64,000 bases of DNA from Bacteroidales bacterium (GTDB taxonomy: Bacteria > Bacteroidota > Bacteroidia > Bacteroidales > UBA932), in the NCBI GenBank assembly GCA_017464245.1, contig JAFUDV010000018.1:19973-83972 (forward strand), in the 5' to 3' direction. Positions within the stretch are counted from its first letter, which is position 1; each line of letters begins with the position of its first letter. The notes beneath the pieces were generated by a model. It saw nothing but the letters and a program-made list of their open reading frames with translations. It searched no databases and was not told the origin of the DNA. Shown here piece after piece: positions 6,257-14,228 of this stretch. The position numbers were made by a program, and so were the translations under genes.

Positions 6257-8382
6257 TTTGTACATCCATACAGAACAAGACGCTGGAGGAAATCCTGGAC
6301 ATCCTGGACAGCGGAGAAGTGGAGATGGCCGAAATCCGGCTGGACCTGTGCGACTTGGACGAGGAGGAAATCGAGGAACTGTTCTCGGAATCCGACGTGC
6401 CGCTCATCGCGACCTGCCGCGTCGCCGCCCTGGCGGAGCGCGTGCAGGGCGAGGCGAACCTGCTGGGCAGCGCCGGCGCCGCGCTCTCGGAGGAGGGCCT
6501 GTACCTCTCCGAGCCGCGCCGAGGCCGTAACGCCGCCGAGGAACTGGCTGAAAACCAGCTGCTCAAGGCCATCGAAGCCGGGGCCAAATACGTGGACCTG
6601 GAAATGGAGGCCCCGCCCATGATGGGCCGGAAGATCCGCCAGGCATGCCAGGAGCACGGCTCCATCCTCATCCGTTCATTCCACGACTTCGCCGGCACCC
6701 CGCCCGAGGCCACGCTCCTTTCCCTCCTGGAAAAGGGACGTCGGTTCGGGGGCGAGGTGGTCAAGATCGTGACCACCGCCACCTGCGAGGCCGACCCCGC
6801 CCGCGTCCTGAGCCTCTACCGCGAGGCTGAGCCGGGTACGCTCGTCGCCTTCTGCATGGGCCCGGAAGGCCGGGAATCCCGCCTGGAAGCCCTCCGGCAG
6901 GGCGCCCCGTTCACTTACGCCTGCCTCACACCCGAAGATGCCACCGCACCTGGCCAATGGACCGCCGCCGAGATGCATCAGGCGGTGTACGGCGGTTTCC
7001 GGTTCATCGACGAGGGACCCCGTCCTCTCCAGATGCCGGCGTCCAAAAGCTTTGCGCAGCGGGCCATCATCGCGGCGGCCCTCGCGCAGGGCACGTCGCA
7101 CCTGACGGGCTATTCGCCCTGCGGGGACAACGAGTCGGCCCTCGCCGCGGCCCGGAAACTCGGCGCCCGCGTAAGGGAGGAGGGCTCCACCCTGGAGATC
7201 ACGGGCATCGGCGCCTTTGAGAAGTGCCTGTCCATCAGCGAACTGAGCGTAGGCGAGTCCGGTTTCCTCACGCGGATGGTCATCCCCGTGCTGTCGGTCA
7301 TTGCCGACGCCCCTGTCCGCGTGACGGGCGAGAAGACGCTCCTGAAACGCCCCCTCGCCGGGGCGCACGACATCATGGCGTCGTTCGGTGTGCGGCTGGT
7401 TCCGGACAGTTCTGTCAGTCCGGGCGAAGTCGAGAAATCCCATGCCGCCCGGAAGAGCGACTGCTATATCCCGCTGACGGTCAAGGGACCGCTGGTCCCG
7501 GGCCGGGCCGATGTCTCCGGCAAGGGCGGCTCCCAGCTGATTTCCGGCCTGCTGGCGGCCCTGCCGCTCTCGGAAAACCGCTCCACGGTGTATGTCCATG
7601 ACCCGCGCAGTATCCCTTACATGTTCATCACGGTGGACGTCCTCAAGAAATTCGGCATCGAGATCGGCTCCGAGATGGAGGGGGACGACGACTTCCTCCA
7701 GACGCAGGACTGGTCCCTGTGCACCGGCGTCACCTTCAAGATGCGCGGTCGTCAGCGCTACCGCGCGGCGGATTTCCGCATCGAGGGCGACTGGTCCGGC
7801 GCGGCGAACTTCCTCGTGGCGGGCGCCATCTTCGGCGACGTGGAGGTGGAAGGGCTGGATACCCAGTCCCTCCAGGCCGACATCTCCATCATGGACATCC
7901 TGATGGACGCCGGGGCGAGCATGTCCCAGCTGGAGGGCGATACACCCACGACGGGAGCGATCCACGTGACGCGCGCCCCGCTGTGCGCCTTCGACACGGA
8001 CCTGAACAACTGCCCGGACCTGTTCCCGATCGTGGCGGTGCTCGCGGCTTTCTGCCCGGGCACGAGCCGCATCCGCGGGGCGGAGCGACTGCGCCACAAG
8101 GAGACCGACCGCGCCGCCGCCATCGTGGAGATGCTCTCGCAGATGGGCGTTCCCGTCCGGGTGGACGAGGACGAGATGACTGTCGGGGGCATGGGCCTTC
8201 CGCAGCGTCTCCTTACCGGTAACCTCCTGAAGGGAGGGAAGTTCACATCCCATGGCGACCATCGCATGGTCATGGCCCTCAAGGTGGCCTCCCTGGGTGC
8301 CGACAGCCCCGTGGAGATCGACGACACCACCTGTGTGGCCAAGTCCTTCCCGGGATTCTTGGAAATGTTCGACAGACTATGA
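6253..8382 (+). CDS. Fused type I 3-dehydroquinate dehydratase / EPSP synthase (AroD-AroA)
   Basis: One uninterrupted protein of 709 residues. Residues 1 to about 235 are a type I dehydroquinase: EIRLD (Glu27, Arg29), IRSFHDF with His144, and VVKIVTTA with the Schiff-base Lys171. Residues about 245-709 are EPSP synthase: MPASKSFAQRA with Lys265, GESGFLTRM, the NCPDLFP Asp589, RHKETDR at 614-620, and DHRMVMAL near the end. The first domain makes 3-dehydroshikimate; the second joins shikimate 3-phosphate to PEP. The two steps are not consecutive: shikimate dehydrogenase and kinase, absent from this window, act between them. ATGA overlaps couple it to aroB and aroC. All catalytic residues I can check are present, so both halves should be active. 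Confidence 0.9.
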   Translation: MICTSIQNKTLEEILDILDSGEVEMAEIRLDLCDLDEEEIEELFSESDVPLIATCRVAALAERVQGEANLLGSAGAALSEEGLYLSEPRRGRNAAEELAENQLLKAIEAGAKYVDLEMEAPPMMGRKIRQACQEHGSILIRSFHDFAGTPPEATLLSLLEKGRRFGGEVVKIVTTATCEADPARVLSLYREAEPGTLVAFCMGPEGRESRLEALRQGAPFTYACLTPEDATAPGQWTAAEMHQAVYGGFRFIDEGPRPLQMPASKSFAQRAIIAAALAQGTSHLTGYSPCGDNESALAAARKLGARVREEGSTLEITGIGAFEKCLSISELSVGESGFLTRMVIPVLSVIADAPVRVTGEKTLLKRPLAGAHDIMASFGVRLVPDSSVSPGEVEKSHAARKSDCYIPLTVKGPLVPGRADVSGKGGSQLISGLLAALPLSENRSTVYVHDPRSIPYMFITVDVLKKFGIEIGSEMEGDDDFLQTQDWSLCTGVTFKMRGRQRYRAADFRIEGDWSGAANFLVAGAIFGDVEVEGLDTQSLQADISIMDILMDAGASMSQLEGDTPTTGAIHVTRAPLCAFDTDLNNCPDLFPIVAVLAAFCPGTSRIRGAERLRHKETDRAAAIVEMLSQMGVPVRVDEDEMTVGGMGLPQRLLTGNLLKGGKFTSHGDHRMVMALKVASLGADSPVEIDDTTCVAKSFPGFLEMFDRL

Positions 8383-9410
8383 ATACATTCGGACGGATTT
8401 TCAGGGTGAGTCTCTTCGGCGAATCGCACGGAGAGGAAATCGGCGTCACCCTGGATGGCGTGGAGCCGGGCATCGCGCTCTGCGAAAAGGATTTCGAGGC
8501 CGATATCGCCCGCCGCCGGAGCGGCGCGAAGGGAACGACTCCGCGCATCGAGGCCGACGTGCCGCGCATCCTCAGCGGCGTGTATGACGGCTATACGACG
8601 GGCGCTCCGCTTACCATCGTCTTCCGCAACACGAACACGCGGAGCGGGGATTATGCCAAACTGAAGGATGTCCCGCGGCCCGGCCATGCCGATTTCACGG
8701 CGAACGTGAAATACGGCGGCTTCCAGGACCCGCGCGGCGGCGGCCATTTCTCCGGCCGGCTCACGCTGCCCATCGTGGCGGCGGGCGTCGTTGCCAAGAA
8801 GATCCTGGGCGAAACCGTGGCGGAGGAGACGCACGGGCATGTGCAGTTCCGCTGTGAGGCCCGCCTGACGGAAATCGGCGGAATCGCCGATCGGGTGCGC
8901 TGGGAGGCCGCTCTCGCGCAGGCGCAGCAGGAAGGGGATTCCCTTGGCGGCATCGTGGAATGCGTCGTGGACGGCCTTCCGGCCGGCCTGGGCGAGCCGT
9001 TCTGGGACAGCGTGGAATCCTGCCTTTCCCATGCCCTGTTCGCCATCCCCGGCGTCCGGGGCGTGGAGTTCGGCGACGGCTTCGCGGCCGCCCGGATGAA
9101 GGGATCGGAGCACAACGACTGCTTCACCCCGTCGGGCATCGACGGTCACGAGGGCCTCGTTACCCCGGTCACGAACCATGCCGGCGGCGTGAACGGCGGC
9201 ATCACCAACGGCAATCCGCTGGTGTTCCGCGTCGCCTTCAAGCCCACTTCCAGCATCGCCAAGGCCCAGCGGACCTATGATTTCGCGGCGCAGGAAATGA
9301 CGGACCTCCGGGTTCCCGGCCGTCACGACACCTGCTTCGCCCTCCGCACCCCCGTCATCGTGGAGGCCATGGCTGCCATCGTCCTGGCGGATTTAATCGA
9401 CAGGGCATGA
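8379..9410 (+). CDS. aroC: Chorismate synthase
   Basis: Protein of 343 residues. It catalyses the FMNH2-dependent elimination of phosphate from EPSP to give chorismate. Family signatures are LFGESHGEEIG at the N-terminus, RRRSGAKGTTPRIEAD, and GHADFTANVKYGG followed by DPRGGGHFSGR; GGVNGGITNG lies in the second half. It starts within the stop of the AroD-AroA gene and its TGA overlaps the ATG of the next gene. Together with the two upstream genes it supplies most of the pathway to aromatic amino acids. Confidence 0.96.
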   Translation: MNTFGRIFRVSLFGESHGEEIGVTLDGVEPGIALCEKDFEADIARRRSGAKGTTPRIEADVPRILSGVYDGYTTGAPLTIVFRNTNTRSGDYAKLKDVPRPGHADFTANVKYGGFQDPRGGGHFSGRLTLPIVAAGVVAKKILGETVAEETHGHVQFRCEARLTEIGGIADRVRWEAALAQAQQEGDSLGGIVECVVDGLPAGLGEPFWDSVESCLSHALFAIPGVRGVEFGDGFAAARMKGSEHNDCFTPSGIDGHEGLVTPVTNHAGGVNGGITNGNPLVFRVAFKPTSSIAKAQRTYDFAAQEMTDLRVPGRHDTCFALRTPVIVEAMAAIVLADLIDRA

Positions 9411-10516
9411 TGGAAAACAACAAACGCCTGCTCTCCATCGACACCCTCCGGGGGCTCGATATGCTGCTCATCATGGGACTGGCCCCGCTGATCGCGCGGA
9501 CCTGTGAACTGTTCCCCGGCGGGGACCATTGCTGGCTCCTCCTGCAGATGCACCACGCCGACTGGAACGGCCTCACCATCATGGACATGGTCTTCCCGCT
9601 GTTCCTGTTCATCGCCGGCCTGTCCTTCCCGTTTTCCTATGCGAAGCAGCGGGAAAAGGGCCGGACTATCTGGCAGATCCACCGGAAGGTCCTCGTCCGC
9701 TGCCTGCTGCTCATCCTGCTGGGCATCGTCTATAACGGATTCTTCGCCTTGCAGTTCCCGCAGCGGTATGCGAGCGTCCTGGGCCGGATCGGCCTGGCCT
9801 GGATGTTCGCGGCCCTGCTGTATGTCCATTGCAAGACCGTTCCGCGCGTTATCATTGCCGCCGTTCTCCTGGTGGGTTACGGCGTGCTCATCACGCTGGT
9901 CGGAGCCCCTGATGCTCCGGCCGGGGCAGGACCGCTGACCCAGGACGGCTGCCTGCACGGATGGATCGACCGCCACCTCCTTCCCGGACGGCTCCATAAC
10001 GGGAACTTCGACCCGGAGGGCCTGCTGGGCGTGATTCCGGCCACGGTGACAGCGATGCTCGGGATGTTCACCGGGGAGTTCATCCGCGTGCCGGAAGAGA
10101 AGGTGGACGGGAACAAAAAGGCCCTCGGGATGTTCGGCGCGGCTGCCGTCCTCCTGGCCGCCGGTCTCCTCTGGAGCCTCGTCCTTCCCTTGAACAAGAA
10201 ACTCTGGACCAGTTCGTTCGTGCTGGTGGTCGGCGGCGTTTCCATCGCTGTCTATGCCCTTGTCTATTACATCGTTGAAGTGAAGGGGCATGGGAAATGG
10301 ACCTTCCCTTTCCGTGTGGTCGGCCTGAACTCCATCACCATCTATCTGCTTCAGGGGATCATTCCTTTCCGCGCGGTGTCGGAGTATTTCCTGGGCGGGG
10401 TGGCTGCCCTGCTCCCTGGCGGCTGGGGCCCCGTGCTGCTCGCTGCCGGATACATGACCGTGTGCTGGCTGTTGCTGTACTTCCTGTACAGGCAAAAGAT
10501 TTTTTTGAAAATTTAG
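9407..10516 (+). CDS. HGSNAT-like / DUF5009 multi-spanning membrane protein
   Basis: Protein of 369 residues with about ten hydrophobic segments. The N-terminus RLLSIDTLRGLDMLLI and the following NGLTIMDMVFPLFLFIAGLSF are the signature of the family of heparan-alpha-glucosaminide N-acetyltransferase and bacterial DUF5009/COG4299 proteins, which move acetyl groups across the membrane onto sugars. The conserved His is probably the one in HHADWNG. It overlaps aroC by ATGA, making it the last gene of the shikimate operon although no link to aromatic synthesis is known. Membership in the family is clear; the substrate is unknown. Confidence 0.8.
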   Translation: MMENNKRLLSIDTLRGLDMLLIMGLAPLIARTCELFPGGDHCWLLLQMHHADWNGLTIMDMVFPLFLFIAGLSFPFSYAKQREKGRTIWQIHRKVLVRCLLLILLGIVYNGFFALQFPQRYASVLGRIGLAWMFAALLYVHCKTVPRVIIAAVLLVGYGVLITLVGAPDAPAGAGPLTQDGCLHGWIDRHLLPGRLHNGNFDPEGLLGVIPATVTAMLGMFTGEFIRVPEEKVDGNKKALGMFGAAAVLLAAGLLWSLVLPLNKKLWTSSFVLVVGGVSIAVYALVYYIVEVKGHGKWTFPFRVVGLNSITIYLLQGIIPFRAVSEYFLGGVAALLPGGWGPVLLAAGYMTVCWLLLYFLYRQKIFLKI

Positions 10517-10642
10517 GCGTTTTCCGCTGGCTTTTCCCGTCTTTGTGCAGCCCTGATGCCGTGGCCCCGGGTGATCCGGAGGCAATGGAGGATACTGTGG
10601 CGCATGGGGTCGGGCTTTCGTCAGGTAAAGATACGGTTTTTG

Positions 10643-10674
10643 GTTGAATTGTCGAAAAAGATAGCGTATCTTTG
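10643..10674 (+). promoter_or_regulatory. Promoter of the suf operon
   Basis: GTTG at 10643-10646, a 20-base spacer and TATCTTTG at 10667-10674; the sufB ATG follows after six bases. The rest of the 164-base gap after the membrane protein gene (10517-10642) shows no gene or clear structure. Confidence 0.65.
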
Positions 10675-10680
10675 CAACCT

Positions 10681-12129
10681 ATGGACCGAAACGAAGAAAA
10701 TACCATCATACAGGAATTCACCAGCGGGGAGTACAAGGAAGGCTTCGTGACGGACGTGGAGCAGGATTTCGTGCCCAAGGGCCTGAATGAGGACATCATC
10801 CGCACGATCTCCCGGCTCAAGGAGGAGCCGGAGTGGCTGCTGGAGTTCCGGCTGGACGCCTTCCGGAAGTGGCAGAAGATGGAGATGCCCGACTGGGCCC
10901 ATCTGGACCTGCCCCCGATCGACTTCCAGGACATCATCTATTATGCGGCGCCCCGAAAGGACAAGGACCGGCCCAAGGAGATCGACCCCAAGCTGGCGGA
11001 GACCTTCGAGAAGCTGGGCATCCCCCTCAAGGAGCGCGACGTGCTCGCCGGAGTGGTGGCCGTCGATGCCGTATTCGACTCTGTCTCAGTCACTACCACC
11101 TTCCGGAAGACCTTGGCAGAAAAGGGCATCATCTTCTGCTCGTTCTCCGAGGCGGTGAAGGAGCATCCGGACCTGGTGCGGAAGTACCTCGCCACCGTGG
11201 TCCCTTCCGGCGACAACTATTTCGCGGCCCTGAACAGCGCCGTGTTCTCCGACGGGTCCTTCTGCTACATCCCCAAGGGGGTGCGCTGTCCCATGGACCT
11301 TTCCAGTTATTTCCGGATTAACGCCCGCGGCACCGGCCAGTTCGAGCGCACGCTCATCGTGGCCGACGAAGGGTCCTACGTGAGCTACATGGAAGGCTGC
11401 ACCGCGCCGATGCGCGACGAGCAGCAGCTCCACGCCGCCGTGGTGGAGATCATCGTGGAGAAGGACGCCGACGTCAAGTACTCCACCGTCCAGAACTGGT
11501 ATCCGGGCGACGCGGAGGGCCGGGGCGGCATCCTGAACCTCGTGACCAAGCGCGGCATCTGCAAGGGCTCCGGGGCGCATCTGTCCTGGACGCAGGTGGA
11601 AACGGGTTCCGCCATCACCTGGAAGTACCCGTCCACCATCCTGAAAGGCGACAATTCCGCCTCGGAGTTCTATTCCGTCGCGGTCACGAACAACTTCCAG
11701 CAGGCCGACACGGGTACGAAGATGGTCCACATCGGCCGGAACACCAAGAGCCGGATCGTCTCGAAAGGCATATCCGCGGGCCGCAGCCAGAACAGCTACC
11801 GCGGCCTCGTGCGGATGAACGCCGGAGCGCAGAACGCGCGCAACTATTCCCAGTGCGACAGCCTCCTGATCGGCTCCCGGTGCGGGGCCCATACCTTCCC
11901 GGTCATCCGCTCCGACAACCCCACGGCCGTCGTCGAGCACGAGGCCACGACCTCGAAGATCAGCGAGGACCAGCTCTTTTACTGCAACCAGCGCGGCATC
12001 GGCCCGGAAGAGGCGGTGGGCCTGATCGTCAACGGGTACGCCCGTGAGGTCCTATCCCGCCTGCCCATGGAGTTCGCCGTGGAGGCGCAGAAGTTGCTGC
12101 AGGTATCCCTTGAAGGCTCGGTCGGATGA
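10681..12129 (+). CDS. sufB: Fe-S cluster assembly protein SufB
   Basis: Protein of 482 residues, the standard SufB length. SufB is the scaffold on which iron-sulfur clusters are built, in a SufBCD complex. The beta-helix core includes [20 protein letters not shown] and [12 protein letters not shown], and the C-terminal region has [12 protein letters not shown] with the conserved Cys and [11 protein letters not shown] 10681 lies six bases after the promoter box; an in-frame TTG upstream is inside the box and is rejected. Its stop overlaps the ATG of pnuC, which separates it from sufC. Confidence 0.96.
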   Translation: MDRNEENTIIQEFTSGEYKEGFVTDVEQDFVPKGLNEDIIRTISRLKEEPEWLLEFRLDAFRKWQKMEMPDWAHLDLPPIDFQDIIYYAAPRKDKDRPKEIDPKLAETFEKLGIPLKERDVLAGVVAVDAVFDSVSVTTTFRKTLAEKGIIFCSFSEAVKEHPDLVRKYLATVVPSGDNYFAALNSAVFSDGSFCYIPKGVRCPMDLSSYFRINARGTGQFERTLIVADEGSYVSYMEGCTAPMRDEQQLHAAVVEIIVEKDADVKYSTVQNWYPGDAEGRGGILNLVTKRGICKGSGAHLSWTQVETGSAITWKYPSTILKGDNSASEFYSVAVTNNFQQADTGTKMVHIGRNTKSRIVSKGISAGRSQNSYRGLVRMNAGAQNARNYSQCDSLLIGSRCGAHTFPVIRSDNPTAVVEHEATTSKISEDQLFYCNQRGIGPEEAVGLIVNGYAREVLSRLPMEFAVEAQKLLQVSLEGSVG

Positions 12130-12758
12130 TGGAATGGCTTGATATCGTGATTTTTACCCTGGGCGGGAAGCCGGTGCTGCTGGTGGATTTCATCAGCTCG
12201 CTGCTGGGGCTTGCCTGCGTTTTCCTCGCGGGCCGGAACTCGAAGTACAACTTCTGGGTGGGCTACCTGTACACGGCCGCCCTGTTCTTCCTGTTCTGGT
12301 CGCGGAACCTGTACGCGAACCTGCTGCTTCAGCCCATCTCCCTCGCCATCAATGTGTTCGGCCACTGGCGCTGGACGCATCCGAAGGAGGAGGAACGCTC
12401 GTCGGAGGATGCGAACAAGCTGAAAGTCAGTATGCTGACCTGGTCTCAGCGGGGGTTCACTGTGGCGGCCATCCTCGTCATCGCCCTCCTCTGGGGCTGG
12501 GTGATGAAGACCTTCTTCCCGGCCAATCCGGCCCCCTACCTGGACTGCTGCGTGACGGTGCTGATCCTCACGGCCCAGCTCCTGAGCGCCCTCAAGAAGT
12601 GGGACTGCTGGCTGGCCTGGCTGCTGGTGAACGTGACGCAGCTGATCCTGCACATCAGCGTGGGCAACGTGTTCATGCCCATCGTGAGCGGACTGTACCT
12701 GGTGAACGGCCTGTGGTCGCTCGCCTCCTGGATGAAACTGTACAAGAAAAATGGATAA
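12126..12758 (+). CDS. pnuC: PnuC-family nicotinamide riboside transporter
   Basis: Protein of 210 residues with about seven membrane segments. [19 protein letters not shown] near the start, [11 protein letters not shown] in the middle and [14 protein letters not shown] near the end match the pattern of PnuC transporters, which take up nicotinamide riboside or related vitamins by facilitated diffusion. It overlaps sufB by four bases and sufC by eight, so it is embedded in the suf operon. Specificity for nicotinamide riboside rather than another vitamin is inferred from the family; no trapping kinase gene is nearby. Confidence 0.85.
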   Translation: MMEWLDIVIFTLGGKPVLLVDFISSLLGLACVFLAGRNSKYNFWVGYLYTAALFFLFWSRNLYANLLLQPISLAINVFGHWRWTHPKEEERSSEDANKLKVSMLTWSQRGFTVAAILVIALLWGWVMKTFFPANPAPYLDCCVTVLILTAQLLSALKKWDCWLAWLLVNVTQLILHISVGNVFMPIVSGLYLVNGLWSLASWMKLYKKNG

Positions 12759-13494
12759 CTTGTTGGAAATACATAACTTGCACGCCCGTATCGGCGACAA
12801 GGAGATTCTGAAGGGCATCGACCTCACCCTGAAGCGGGGCGAGATTCACGCCGTCATGGGCCCGAACGGGGCCGGAAAGTCCACCCTGAACGCGGTCCTG
12901 ACGGGCCGTTCCGACTACGAAGTGACGGAGGGCACCGTCCTTTACGACGGAAAGGACCTCCTGTCCATGGCGCCGGAAGAGCGCAGCTGGGCCGGCCTCT
13001 TCCTGAGTTTCCAGTATCCGGTGGAGATTCCCGGGGTGACCATCACGGCATTCATGAAGGCGGCGGTGCAGGCCCGCCGGAAGGCCGCCGGCCTGCCCGA
13101 GATGAAAACCGCCGAGTTCCTGAAACTCCTCAAGGAGAAGATGGCTTTCGTGCAGATGAAGCCCGAATTCGCCAAGCGTGAAGTGAACGTGGGCTTCTCC
13201 GGCGGCGAGAAGAAGCGCAACGAAATCTTCCAGATGGCCATGCTGGACCCGACCCTGTCCATCCTGGACGAGACGGACTCCGGCCTGGACGTGGACGCCC
13301 TGAAGATCGTGGCGGACGGGGTGAACGCCCTCCGCTCGCCGGAAAAGTCGGCCATCATCATCACGCATTACCAGAAGCTTCTCGAATATGTGCAGCCGGA
13401 CGTGGTGCATGTCCTCAAGGCCGGACGCATCGTCCATACGGGCGGGCGCGAGGTCATCGACGCCATCGAGAAGGCGGGATTCGACCAGTTCTAG
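12751..13494 (+). CDS. sufC: Fe-S cluster assembly ATPase SufC
   Basis: Protein of 247 residues, an ABC-type ATPase that powers the SufBCD scaffold. Walker A is GPNGAGKST, the ABC signature is GFSGGEKKR, and Walker B is LSILDETDSGLD, all in normal order; the THYQKLL switch region follows. It overlaps pnuC by eight bases and is followed after two bases by sufD. Confidence 0.96.
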   Translation: MDNLLEIHNLHARIGDKEILKGIDLTLKRGEIHAVMGPNGAGKSTLNAVLTGRSDYEVTEGTVLYDGKDLLSMAPEERSWAGLFLSFQYPVEIPGVTITAFMKAAVQARRKAAGLPEMKTAEFLKLLKEKMAFVQMKPEFAKREVNVGFSGGEKKRNEIFQMAMLDPTLSILDETDSGLDVDALKIVADGVNALRSPEKSAIIITHYQKLLEYVQPDVVHVLKAGRIVHTGGREVIDAIEKAGFDQF

Positions 13495-13496
13495 CC

Positions 13497-14093
13497 ATGG
13501 GATACGGGAATTACAGAGATCCTTTCGCGGGACGCCGTCCGGAGTATGTCGTCCGGGCGGGGGAGAAGCTCTCGCTGAGCTTCGTCGTGCTGCCCGGGGA
13601 ATCCCGGGATATCGACATCGCCGTGGACCTGGTCGGCGATGGGGCCGAGGTGGACCTCAAGGGCCTGTACCTGTGCACCGGGGACGAGCAGGTGAATTTC
13701 CGCATCCTGGTGCACCACCGCGTACCGGGCTGCCTTTCGCACCAGCTGTTCAACGGCCTGGCCGGCGGGACTTCCCGCGTGCGCTTCGAAGGCCGCATCG
13801 TGGTCGCTCCGGACGCCCAGAAGACGGAGGCGTACCAGGAAAACCACAACATCCTCCTCTCGGACTCCGCCCGCGTGGAGACCACCCCCCAGCTGGAAAT
13901 CTATGCCGATGACGTGAAGTGCTCCCACGGGGCCACCATCGGTCGGCTGGACGAGGACGCCCAGTTCTACATGCGTACCCGCGGGATCCCCGAGAAGGAA
14001 GCCCGTGTACTCCAGATGATTTCCTTCCTCTCCCCGGTCACGCCCGAGGGAGAGCGGGAAAGGGTGGAAAGCGCCCTTGCCGATTCCGTATAA
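13497..14093 (+). CDS. sufD: Short SufD-like Fe-S assembly protein
   Basis: Protein of only 198 residues; typical SufD is about 400 or more. What is present is the C-terminal half of the beta-helix and the final helical part, with the family hallmark VKCSHGATIGRLDEDAQFY followed by MRTRGIPEKEA. The N-terminal helical domain is missing and there is no room for it, because the ATG lies two bases after the sufC stop. There is no sign of a frameshift in sufC. It should still dimerise with SufB through the conserved C-terminal part. Either a lineage-specific short form or an N-terminal loss. Confidence 0.85.
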   Translation: MGYGNYRDPFAGRRPEYVVRAGEKLSLSFVVLPGESRDIDIAVDLVGDGAEVDLKGLYLCTGDEQVNFRILVHHRVPGCLSHQLFNGLAGGTSRVRFEGRIVVAPDAQKTEAYQENHNILLSDSARVETTPQLEIYADDVKCSHGATIGRLDEDAQFYMRTRGIPEKEARVLQMISFLSPVTPEGERERVESALADSV

Positions 14094-14097
14094 TACG

Positions 14098-14223
14098 ATG
14101 CTGCCCATGACCGCCTACGATCCCCCCACCTGCCGAATCATCCTGCTCCAGGAAGAGCAGGCGCTCCTGACGGGAAGTACGGAGCCCCTTCCCATCGATC
14201 CGTTCGACCCTGAATTCGACTGA
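14098..14223 (+). CDS. Small 41-residue acidic peptide upstream of the M64 peptidase gene
   Basis: ATG 14098 to TGA 14223 encodes a peptide beginning MLPMTAYDPP, with a middle IILLQEEQALLTGS and an end rich in Pro and acids (PIDPFDPEFD). It begins four bases after the sufD stop and stops five bases before the M64 lipoprotein ATG, so it fits an operon. It resembles a class of tiny Bacteroidales proteins of similar layout (a P-containing start, a 'v..E...L.gS' centre and an Asp-rich tail) often found beside surface lipoproteins; that comparison is from memory. No function is known. Confidence 0.6.
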   Translation: MLPMTAYDPPTCRIILLQEEQALLTGSTEPLPIDPFDPEFD

Positions 14224-14228
14224 CGGCC

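Noticed and set aside
10517-10642. Coding-like stretch between the membrane protein and sufB
   Set aside because: A short frame continues, but no start, motif or conserved end is seen; treated as ordinary spacer.
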